Part shown: piece after piece, positions 48,099 to 59,584 of the stretch
Numbering within the stretch: position 1 is the stretch's first letter
Layout: every line of letters begins with the position of its first letter
NCBI GenBank assembly: GCA_026874595.1
Contig: CM049306.1
Coordinates: 1,316,019 to 1,380,018 of the forward strand
Source: Sipunculus nudus
Taxonomy: Eukaryota; Annelida; Sipuncula; Golfingiida; Sipunculidae
Reading direction: 5' to 3'
Length of the DNA: 64,000 bases
Notes under the pieces: generated by a model
Seen by the model: the letters and a program-made list of their open reading frames with translations, nothing else
Told to the model about the DNA's origin: nothing
The model's database searches: none
Program-made: the position numbers and the translations under genes

Positions 48099-51000
48099 CT
48101 GCCTATCAGTTGTTCTTTCACTGAATCAGATCAAGGCCTGCCAATCAGTTGTTATTTCACTGAATCAGATCTAGGCCTGCCAATCAGTTGTTATTTCACT
48201 GAATCAGATCTAGGCCTGCCAATCAGTTGTTATTTCACTGAATCAGATCAAGGCCTGCCAATCAGTTGTTATTTCACTGAATCAGATCAAGGCCTGCCAA
48301 TCAGTTGTTATTTCACTGAATCAGATCTAGGCCTGCCAATCAGTTGTTATTTCACTGAATCAGATCTAGGCCTGCCAATCAGTTGTTATTTCACTGAATC
48401 AGATCAAGGCCTGCCAATCAGTTGTAATTTCACTGAATCAGATCTAGGCCTGCCAATCAGTTGTTATTTCACTGAATCAGATCTAGGCCTGCCAATCAGT
48501 TGTTATTTCACTGAATCAGATCTAGGCCTGCCAATCAGTTGTTATTTCACTGAATCAGATCAAGGCCTGCCAATCAGTTGTAATTTCACTGAATCAGATC
48601 AAGGCCTGCCAATCAGTTGTTATTTCACTGAATCAGATCAAGGCCTGCCAATCAGTTGTTATTTCACTGAATCAGATCTAGGCCTGCCAATCAGTTGTTA
48701 TTTCACTGAATCAGATCTAGGCCTGCCAATCAGTTGTATTTTCACTGAATCAGATCTAGGCCTGCCAATCAGTTGTTATTTCACTGAATCAGATCTAGGC
48801 CTGCCAATCAGTTGTTATTTCACTGAATCAGATCAAGGCCTGCCAATCAGTTGTTATTTCACTGAATCAGATCTAGGCCTGCCAATCAGTTGTTATTTCA
48901 CTGAATCAGATCTAGGCCTGCCAATCAGTTGTTATTTCACTGAATCAGATCTAGGCCTGCCAATCAGTTGTTATTTCACTGAATCAGATCTAGGCCTGCC
49001 AATCAGTTGTTATTTCACTGAATCAGATCAAGGCCTGCCAATCAGTTGTTATTTCACTGAATCAGATCAAGGCCTGCCAATCAGTTGTTATTTCACTGAA
49101 TCAGATCTAGGCCTGCCAATCAGTTGTTATTTCACTGAATCAGATCAAGGCCTGCCAATCAGTTGTAATTTCACTGAATCAGATCTAGGCCTGCCAATCA
49201 GTTGTTATTTCACTGAATCAGATCTAGGCCTGCCAATCCGTTGTTATTTCACTGAATCAGATCTAGGCCTGCCAATCAGTTGTTATTTCACTGAATCAGA
49301 TCTAGGCCTGCCAATCAGTTGTTATTTCACTGAATCAGATCAAGGCCTGCCAATCAGTTGTTATTTCACTGAATCAGATCTAGGCCTGCCAATCAGTTGT
49401 TATTTCACTGAATCAGATCTAGGGCTGCCAATCAGTTGTTATTTCACTGAATCAGATCTAGCCCTGCCAATCAGTTGTTATTTCACTGAATCAGATCAAG
49501 GCCTGCCAATCAGTTGTTATTTCACTGAATCAGATCTAGGCCTGCCAATCAGTTGTAATTTCACTGAATCAGATCTAGGCCTGCCAATCAGTTGTAATTT
49601 CACTGAATCAGATCTAGGCCTGCCAATCAGTTGTAATTTCACTGAATCAGATCTAGGCCTGCCAATCAGTTGTTATTTCACTGAATCAGATCATGGCCTG
49701 CCAATCAGTTGTTATTTCACTGAATCAGATCTAGGCCTGCCAATCAGTTGTTATTTCACTGAATCAGATCTAGGCCTGCCAATCAGTTGTTATTTCACTG
49801 AATCAGATTTAGGCCTGCCAATCAGTTGTTATTTCACTGAATCAGATCAAGGCCTGCCAATCAGTTGTTATTTCACTGAATCAGATCTAGGCCTGCCAAT
49901 CAGTTGTTATTTCACTGAATCAGATCTAGGCCTGCCAATCAGTTGTTATTTCACTGAATCAGATCTAGGCCTGCCAATCAGTTGTTATTTCACTGAATCA
50001 GATCTAGGCCTGCCAATCAGTTGTTATTTCACTGAATCAGATCAAGGCCTGCCAATCAGTTGTTATTTCACTGAATCAGATCTAGGCCTGCCAATCAGTT
50101 GTTATTTCACTGAATCAGATCAAGGCCTGCCAATCAGTTGTTATTTCACTGAATCAGATCAAGGCCTGCCAATCAGTTGTTATTTCACTGAATCAGATCA
50201 AGGCCTGCCAATCAGTTGTTATTTCACTGAATCAGATCTAGGCCTGCCAATCAGTTGTTATTTCACTGAATCAGATCTAGGCCTGCCAATCAGTTGTTAT
50301 TTCACTGAATCAGATCTAGGCCTGCCAATCAGTTGTATTTTCACTGAATCAGATCAAGGCCTGCCAATCAGTTGTTATTTCACTGAATCAGATCAAGGCC
50401 TGCCAATCAGTTGTTATTTCACTGAATCAGATCAAGGCCTGCCAATCAGTTGTTATTTCACTGAATCAGATCTAGGCCTGCCAATCAGTTGTTATTTCAC
50501 TGAATCAGATCTAGGCCTGCCAATCAGTTGTTATTTCACTGAATCAGATCTAGGCCTGCCAATCAGTTGTTATTTCACTGAATCAGATCTAGGCCTGCCA
50601 ATCAGTTGTTATTTCACTGAATCAGATCTAGGCCTGCCAATCAGTTGTTATTTCACTGAATCAGATCTAGGCCTGCCAATCAGTTGTTATTTCACTGAAT
50701 CAGATCTAGGCCTGCCAATCAGTTGTTATTTCACTGAATCAGATCTAGGCCTGCCAATCAGTTGTTATTTCACTGAATCAGATCTAGGCCTGCCAATCAG
50801 TTGTTATTTCACTGAATCAGATCTAGGCCTGCCAATCAGTTGTTATTTCACTGAATCAGATCTAGGCCTGCCAATCAGTTGTTATTTCACTGAATCAGAT
50901 CTAGGCCTGCCAATCAGTTGTTATTTCACTGAATCAGATCTAGGCCTGCCAATCAGTTGTTATTTCACTGAATCAGATCTAGGCCTGCCAATCAGTTGTT

Positions 51001-52844
51001 ATTTCACTGAATCAGATCTAGGCCTGCCAATCAGTTGTTATTTCACTGAATCAGATCTAGGCCTGCCAATCAGTTGTAATTTCACTGAATCAGATCTAGG
51101 CCTGCCAATCAGTTGTTATTTCACTGAATCAGATCTAGGCCTGCCAATCAGTTGTAATTTCACTGAATCAGATCTAGGCCTGCCAATCAGTTGTTATTTC
51201 ACTGAATCAGATCTAGGCCTGCCAATCAGTTGTAATTTCACTGAATCAGATCTAGGCCTGCCAATCAGTTGTAATTTCACTGAATCAGATCTAGGCCTGC
51301 CAATCAGTTGTTATTTCACTGAATCAGATCAAGGCCTGCCAATCAGTTGTTATTTCACTGAATCAGATCTAGGCCTGCCAATGAGTTGTTATTTCACTGA
51401 ATCAGATCAAGGCCTGCCAATGAGTTGTTATTTCACTGAATCAGATCAAGGCCTGCCAATGAGTTGTTATTTCACTGAATCAGATCAAGGCCTGCCAATG
51501 AGTTGTTATTTCACTGAATCAGATCAAGGCCTGCCAATGAGTTGTTATTTCACTGAATCAGATCAAGGCCTGCCAATCAGTTGTTATTTCACTGAATCAG
51601 ATCAAGGCCTGCCAATCAGTTGTTATTTCACTGAATCAGATCAAGGCCTGCCAATCAGTTGTTATTTCACTGAATCAGATCAAGGCCTGCCAATCAGTTG
51701 TTATTTCACTGAATCAGGTCTAGGCCTGCCAATCAGTTGTTATTTCACTGAATCAGGTCTAGGCCTGCCAATCAGTTGTTATTTCACTGAATCAGGTCTA
51801 GGCCTGCCAATCAGTTGTTATTTCACTGAATCAGGTCTAGGCCTGCCAATCAGTTGTTATTTCACTGAATCAGGTCTAGGCCTGCCAATCAGTTGTTATT
51901 TCACTGAATCAGGTCTAGGCCTGCCAATCAGTTGTTATTTCACTGAATCAGGTCTAGGCCTGCCAATCAGTTGTTATTTCTCTGAATCAGGTCTAGGGCT
52001 GCCAATCAGTTGTTATTTCACTGAATCAGATCAAGGCCTGCCAATCAGTTGTTATTTCACTGAATCAGATCAAGGCCTGCCAATCAGTTGTTATTTCACT
52101 GAATCAGATCAAGGCCTGCCAATCAGTTGTTATTTCACTGAATCAGATCAAGGCCTGCCAATCAGTTGTAATTTCACTGAATCAGATCTAGGCCTGCCAA
52201 TCCGTTGTTATTTCACTGAATCAGGTCTAGGCCTGCCAATCCGTTGTTATTTCACTGAATCAGGTCTAGGCCTGCCAATCCGTTGTTATTTCACTGAATC
52301 AGATCTAGGCCTGCCAATCCGTTGTTATTTCACTGAATCAGATCAAGGCCTGCCAATCCGTTGTTATTTCACTGAATCAGATCAAGGCCTGCCAATCCGT
52401 TGTTATTTCACTGAATCAGATCAAGGCCTGCCAATCCGTTGTTATTTCACTGAATCAGATCAAGGCCTGCCAATCCGTTGTTATTTCACTGAATCAGATC
52501 AAGGCCTGCCAATCCGTTGTTATTTCACTGAATCAGATCAAGGCCTGCCAATCCGTTGTTATTTCACTGAATCAGATCTAGGCCTGCCAATCCGTTGTTA
52601 TTTCACTGAATCAGATCAAGGCCTGCCAATCCGTTGTTATTTCACTGAATCAGATCTAGGCCTGCCAATCCGTTGTTATTTCACTGAATCAGATCTAGGC
52701 CTGCCAATCCGTTGTTATTTCACTGAATCAGATCTAGGCCTGCCAATCAGTTGTTATTTCACTGAATCAGATCTATGCGTGCCAATCAGTTGTTATTTCA
52801 CTGAATCAGATCAGGGCCTGCCAATCAGTTGTTATTTACATTAG
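48099..52844 (+). repeat. 39-bp minisatellite, 121 units in exact register
   Basis: The unit reads ISCYFTESDLGLP (13 codons). The start of the unit at 48105, 48144, 51381 and 52824 differs by exact multiples of 39, so there is no net indel over 121 units. One plus-strand frame is open from 48093 to the TAG at 52842-52844 (1,583 codons); the other frames hit stops in nearly every unit. The first ATG in that frame comes from a CAG-to-GAG-type change (ATGAG) at 51381, so no start exists for most of it. Subtypes are blocked: ATGAG at 51380-51540, CAGGTCT at 51716-51995, ATCCG at 52200-52740. I call it an intronic array, not a gene. Confidence 0.95.
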
Positions 52845-53076
52845 CATTCCCCTTTTGCAAGTTAAAACCATTTTCTTAAGTTTGGTCAATTTTATAATAA
52901 AACATGGTCCAATGTCATAAATTAAACAGTGCCATTGGCTTTGTCTTCATCAGTGTGTAAACAAGTACTCTTTAATCATAAGGAGTCAGACAGGGATGGA
53001 GCTGGCTTCATAGCAGAATATATTTTATTTCAGTGTGTCATATTTTTATTCACTTGACTTCATTATTGTTGTACAG
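52845..53076 (+). other. Distal intron 6
   Basis: About 230 bases of unique AT-rich sequence ending in the exon-7 acceptor. Confidence 0.5.
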
Positions 53077-53162
53077 GTGATGGAGCTGCCCCCTCATCAT
53101 CTCCAGTGTCATTCAGGGAGGCTCTGGATCACTGTAGGACAGCTGACTTAGAGCAGTATAAG
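53077..53162 (+). CDS. Predicted exon 7 (86 bp, phase 1-0)
   Basis: The acceptor ATTATTGTTGTACAG ends at 53076 and the donor AAG/GTATGG starts at 53163. In phase 1 it reads DGAAPSSSPVSFREAL then DHCRTADLEQYK and ends in phase 0; the other two frames contain stops. The Ser/Pro-rich start gives way to a likely helix. The first intronic base is also the first base of the 44-bp array, so the real donor is unit one of that repeat. Confidence 0.65.
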
Positions 53163-56100
53163 GTATGGCCATCTTCTAATACAAACATACATATATAAAT
53201 ACTCAGGTATAACCATCTACTAACACAAACATACATATATAAATACTCAGGTATAGCCATCTACTAACACAAACATACATATATAAATACTCAGGTATAG
53301 CCATCTACTAACACAAACATACATATATAAATACTCAGGTATAGCCATCTACTAACACAAACATACATATATAAATAATCAGGTATAGCCATCTACTAAC
53401 ACAAACATACATATATAAATACTCAGGTATAGCCATCTACTAACACAAACATACATATATAAATACTCAGGTATAGCCATCTACTAACACAAACATACAT
53501 ATATAAATACTCAGGTATAACCATCTACTAACACAAACATACATATATAAATACTCAGGTATAGCCATCTACTAACACAAACATACATATATAAATACTC
53601 AGGTATAGCCATCTACTAACACAAACGTCCATATATAAATACTCAGGTATAGCCATCTACTAACACAAACATACATATATAAATACTCAGGTATAGCCAT
53701 CTACTAACGCAAACATACATATATAAATACTCAGGTATAGCCATCTACTAACGCAAACATACATATATAAATACTCAGGTATAGCCATCTACTAACACAA
53801 ACATACATATATAAATACTCAGGTATAGCCATCTACTAACACAAACATACATATATAAATACTCAGGTATAGCCATCTACTAACACAAACATACATATAT
53901 AAATACTCAGGTATAGCCATCTACTAACACAAACATACATATATAAATACTCAGGTATGGCCATCTACTAAGACAAACATGCATATATAAATACTCAGGT
54001 ATAGCCATCTACTAACACAAACATGCATATATAAATACTCAGGTATAACCATCTACTAACACAAACATGCATATATAAATACTCAGGTATAGCCATCTAC
54101 TAACACAAACATACATATATAAATACTCAGGTATAGCCATCTACTAACACAAACATACATATATAAATACTCAGGTATAGCCATCTACTAACACAAACAT
54201 ACATATATAAATACTCAGGTATAGCCATCTACTAACACAAACATACATATATAAATACTCAGGTATAACCGTCTACTAACACAAACATACATATATAAAT
54301 ACTCAGGTATGGCCATCTACTAACACAAACATGCATATATAAATACTTAGGTATAACCATCTACTAACACAAACATGCATATATAAATACTCAGGTATAA
54401 CCATCTACTAACACAAACATACATATATAAATACTCAGGTATAACCATCTACTAACACAAACATACATATATAAATACTCAGGTATAACCATCTACTAAC
54501 ACAAACATACATATTTTAATACTCAGGTATAGCCATCTACTAACACAAACATACATATATAAATACTCAGGTATAACGATCTACTAACACAAACATACAT
54601 ATATAAATACTCAGGTATAGCCATCTACTAACACAAACATACATATATAAATACTCAGGTATAGCCATCTACTAACACAAACATACATATATAAATACTC
54701 AGGTATAGCCATCTACTAACACAAACATGCATATATAAATACTCAGGTATAGCCATCTACTAACACAAACATGCATATATAAATACTCAGGTATAACCAT
54801 CTACTAACACAAACATACATATATAAATACTCAGGTATAGCCATCTACTAACACAAACATGCATATATAAATACTCAGGTATAGCCATCTACTAACACAA
54901 ACATACGTATATAAATACTCAGGTATAGCCATCTACTAACACAAACATACATATATAAATACTCAGGTATAGCCATCTACTAACACAAACATACATATAT
55001 AAATACTCAGGTATAACCATCTACTAACACAAACATACATATATAAATACTCAGGTATAGCCATCTACTAACACAAACATACATATATAAATACTCAGGT
55101 ATAGCCATCTACTAACACAAACATACATATATAAATACTCAGGTATAGCCATCTACTAACACAAACATACATATATAAATACTCAGGTATAGCCATCTAC
55201 TAACACAAACATATATATATAAATACTCAGGTATAGCCATCTACTAACACAAACATACATATATAAATACTCAGGTATAACCATCTACTAACACAAACAT
55301 ACATATATAAATACTCAGGTATAGCCATCTACCAACACAAACATACATATATAAATACTCAGGTATAGCCATCCTCTAACACAAACATGCATATATAAAT
55401 ACTCAGGTATAACCATCCTCTAACACAAACATGCATATATAAATACTCAGGTATAACCATCTACTAACACAAACATGCATATATAAATACTCAGGTATAG
55501 CCATCTACTAACACAAACATACATATATAAATACTCAGGTATAGCCATCTACTAACACAAACATACATATATAAATACTCAGGTATAGCCATCTACTAAC
55601 ACAAACATACATATATAAATACTCAGGTATAGCCATCTACTAACACAAACATACATATATAAATACTCAGGTATAGCCATCTACTAACACAAACATACAT
55701 ATATAAATACTCAGGTATAGCCATCTACTAACACAAACATACATATATAAATACTCAGGTATAGCCATCTACTAACACAAACATACATATATAAATACTC
55801 AGGTATAGCCATCTACTAACACAAACATACATATATAAATACTCAGGTATAACCATCTACTAACACAAACATGCATATATAAATACTCAGGTATAACCAT
55901 CTACTAACACAAACATGCATATATAAATACTCAGGTATAACCATCTACTAACACAAACATGCATATATAAATACTCAGGTATAGCCATCTACTAACACAA
56001 ACATACATATATAAATACTCAGGTATAACCATCTACTAACACAAACATACATATATAAATACTCAGGTATAACCATCTACTAACACAAACATACATATAT

Positions 56101-58979
56101 AAATACTCAGGTATAGCCATCTACTAACACAAACATACATATATAAATACTCAGGTATAGCCATCTACTAACACAAACATACATATATAAATACTCAGGT
56201 ATAGCCATCTACTAACACAAACATACATATATAAATACTCAGGTATAACCATCTACTAACACAAACATACATATATAAATACTCAGGTATAGCCATCTAC
56301 TAACACAAACATGCATATATAAATACTCAGGTATAGCCATCTACTAACACAAACATACATATATAAATACTCAGGTATAGCCATCTACTAACACAAACAT
56401 ACATATATAAATACTCAGGTATAGCCATCTACTAACACAAACATACATATCTAAATACTCAGGTATAGCCATCTACTAACACAAACATACATATATAAAT
56501 ACTCAGGTATAACCATCTACTAACACAAACATACATATATAAATACTCAGGTATAACCATCTACTAACACAAACATACATATATAAATACTCAGGTATAA
56601 CCATCTACTAACACAAACATGCATATATAAATACTCAGGTATAGCCATCTACTAACACAAACATACATATATAAATACTCAGGTATAACCATCTACTAAC
56701 ACAAACATACATATATAAATACTCAGGTATAGCCATCTACTAACACAAACATACATATATAAATACTCAGGTATAGCCATCTACTAACACAAACATACAT
56801 ATATAAATACTCAGGTATAACCATCTACTAACACAAACATACATATATAAATACTCAGGTATAGCCATCTACTAACACAAACATACATATATAAATACTC
56901 AGGTATAACCATCTACTAACACAAACATACATATATAAATACTCAGGTATAACCATCTACTAACACAAACATACATATATAAATACTCAGGTATAACCAT
57001 CTACTAACACAAACATACATATATAAATACTCAGGTATAGCCATCTACTACCACAAACATACATATATAAATACTCAGGTATAGCCATCTACTACAACAA
57101 ACATACATATATAAATACTCAGGTATAGCCATCTACTAACACAAACATACATATATAAATACTCAGGTATAACCATCTACTAACACAAACATACATATAT
57201 AAATACTCAGGTATAACCATCTACTAACACAAACATACATATATAAATACTCAGGTATAACCATCTACTAACACAAACATACATATATAAATACTCAGGT
57301 ATAACCATCTACTAACACAAACATACATATATAAATACTCAGGTATAGCCATCTACTAACACAAACATACATATATAAATACTCAGGTATAGCCATCTAC
57401 TAACACAAACATACATATATAAATACTCAGGTATAGCCATCTACTAACACAAACATGCATATATAAATACTCAGGTATAACCATCTACTAACACAAACAT
57501 ACATATATAAATACTCAGGTATAACCATCTACTAACACAAACATACATATATAAATACTCAGGTATAACCATCTACTAACACAAACATACATATATAAAT
57601 ACTCAGGTATAGCCATCTACTAACACAAACATACATATATAAATACTCAGGTATAGCCATCTACTAACACAAACATGCATATATAAATACTCAGGTATAG
57701 CCATCCTCTAACACAAACATGCATATATAAATACTCAGGTATAACCATCTACTAACACAAACATACATATATAAATACTCAGGTATAACCATCTACTAAC
57801 ACAAACATACATATATAAATACTCAGGTATAGCCATCCTCTAACACAAACATGCATATATAAATACTCAGGTATAACTATCTACTAACACAAACATACAT
57901 ATATAAATACTCAGGTATAACCATCTACTAACACAAACATACATATATAAATACTCAGGTGTAGCCATCTACTAACACAAACATACATATATAAATACTC
58001 AGGTATAGCCATCCTCTAACACAAACATGCATATATAAATACTCAGGTATAGCCATCTACTAACACAAACATACATATATAAATACTCAGGTATAGCCAT
58101 CTACTAACACAAACATACATATATAAATACTCAGGTATGTTGGCCATCTACTAACACAAACATACATATATAAATACTCAGGTATAACCATCTACTAACA
58201 CAAACATGCATATATAAATACTCAGGTATAGCCATCTACTAACACAAACATACATATATAAATACTCAGGTATAGCTATCTATTAACACAAACATACATA
58301 TATAAATACTCAGGTATGATGGCCATCTACTAACACAAACATACATATATAAATACTCAGGTATAACCATCTACTAACACAAACATGCATATATAAATAC
58401 TCAGGTATGATGGCCATCTACTAACACAAACATACATATATAAATACTCAGGTATAACCATCTACTAACACAAACATGCATATATAAATACTCAGGTATA
58501 GCCATCTACTAACACAAACATACATATATAAATACTCAGGTATAGCCATCTACTAACACAAACATGCATATATAAATACTCAGGTATAGCCATCTACTAA
58601 CACAAACATATATATATAAATACTCAGGTATAGCCATCTACTAACACAAACATACATATATAAATACTCAGGTATAACCATCTACTAACACAAACATACA
58701 TATATAAATACTCAGGTATAACCATCTACTAACACAAACATACATATATAAATACTCAGGTATAGCCATCTACTAACACAAACATACATATATAAATACT
58801 CAGGTATAACCATCTACTAACACAAACATACATATATAAATTCTCAGGTATAACCATCTACTAACACAAACATACATATATAAATACTCAGGTATAACCA
58901 TCTACTAACACAAACATACATATATAAATACTCATGTATGGCCATCCTCTAACACAAACATACATACATAAATACTTAG
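53163..58979 (+). repeat. 44-bp minisatellite starting at the exon-7 donor, 132 units
   Basis: The unit is GTATAGCCATCTACTAACAC, AAACATACATATATAAATAC, TCAG. The length is 132 x 44 plus 9, and the 9 extra bases are explained by three units with GTATGTTGGCC or GTATGATGGCC (+3 each; near 58136, 58315 and 58407). The array starts exactly at the first intronic base after exon 7. Most units hold a 5' splice-like GTATAG, a perfect TACTAAC branch-point consensus, and CAG directly abutting the next GT. Edge units are the most diverged (TTCTAATAC first, CCTCTAACAC last). Common variants are GTATAACC, CATGCATATA and CCATCCTCTAAC. Confidence 0.95.
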
Positions 58980-59065
58980 GATCATATCCAGAATGAGTTC
59001 TAATCATACCCAGAATGAGATCTGATCATACCCAGATTGAGATCTGATCACACCCAGAATAAGAT
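58980..59065 (+). repeat. 22-bp short repeat, four copies
   Basis: Immediately after the 44-bp array, GATCTGATCATACCCAGAATGA-like units recur four times with changes. It is a small independent array. Confidence 0.75.
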
Positions 59066-59584
59066 GAGATTTTTTCCCTGTGTATTCAAAGGAATCTGTG
59101 AATTTTAATATGAACATGGACACTGAAAGATTGGATGATCAAGGCTATATTTAATATAGAACAATTGAAAATATCATTTTCTGTCTTTAACAATTTGCTT
59201 TTGTCACAAGATGATTGACAGTACATTTGCATAAGGGGAAATGTCATTGCACAAATACATTCCTGTGAATGGTGCAAAGATGCTCTGCCTAAGATAAGGA
59301 GCCAATCAAAGATTTGTAGTAAAAGTCACACTATCCCTGCGTAATGAGTTTCATTCATGATATTCTGCAGCAGGAAAGATTGTCTGCAGATGATCAGTAC
59401 ATTTAATACAAGTAATGGTGCAATGTTTTAAATTAGTATTCACTGAGTATCTGCTGACTTGTAAGGGGACCAGCATGAAACCTCACAATAATTCCACCCA
59501 ACAGATTGTTTTAATTCCAATTAGAAAAATCAGTTTAGAAGAAGAGTAAATAAAAAAAATCATATTTACAGGATCAGACCTAAA
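59066..59584 (+). other. Unique sequence with a possible acceptor at 59571
   Basis: No repeat or convincing gene. Near the right end ATCATATTTACAG (ending about 59571) resembles an acceptor, but the following sequence reads only DQT then stop in the required phase 0, because family C begins at 59585. Confidence 0.4.

Larger units (their letters stand above)
9877..53162 (+). other. Partial multi-exon gene (seven predicted exons), family not recognised
   Basis: Seven short segments on the plus strand each have a plausible acceptor, an open frame and a GT donor. Their phases join as one reading frame: exon two to three to four are phase 0, exons four to six each end with a lone G completed to a glycine codon by the next exon (GGT, GGG, GGT), and the last ends in phase 0. 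The first junction works only if exon one ends at 9918. Such phase agreement over six junctions is unlikely by chance. The deduced peptide is acidic and rich in Q, E, D, S and T, with no domain I can name; the most structured stretch is DHCRTADLEQYK in the last exon. There is no start codon context or poly(A) end here, so both gene ends probably lie outside the window. Introns run from about 0.8 to 15 kb and are mostly repeats. The chain is inference from splice motifs and frame, without transcript evidence. Confidence 0.6.
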
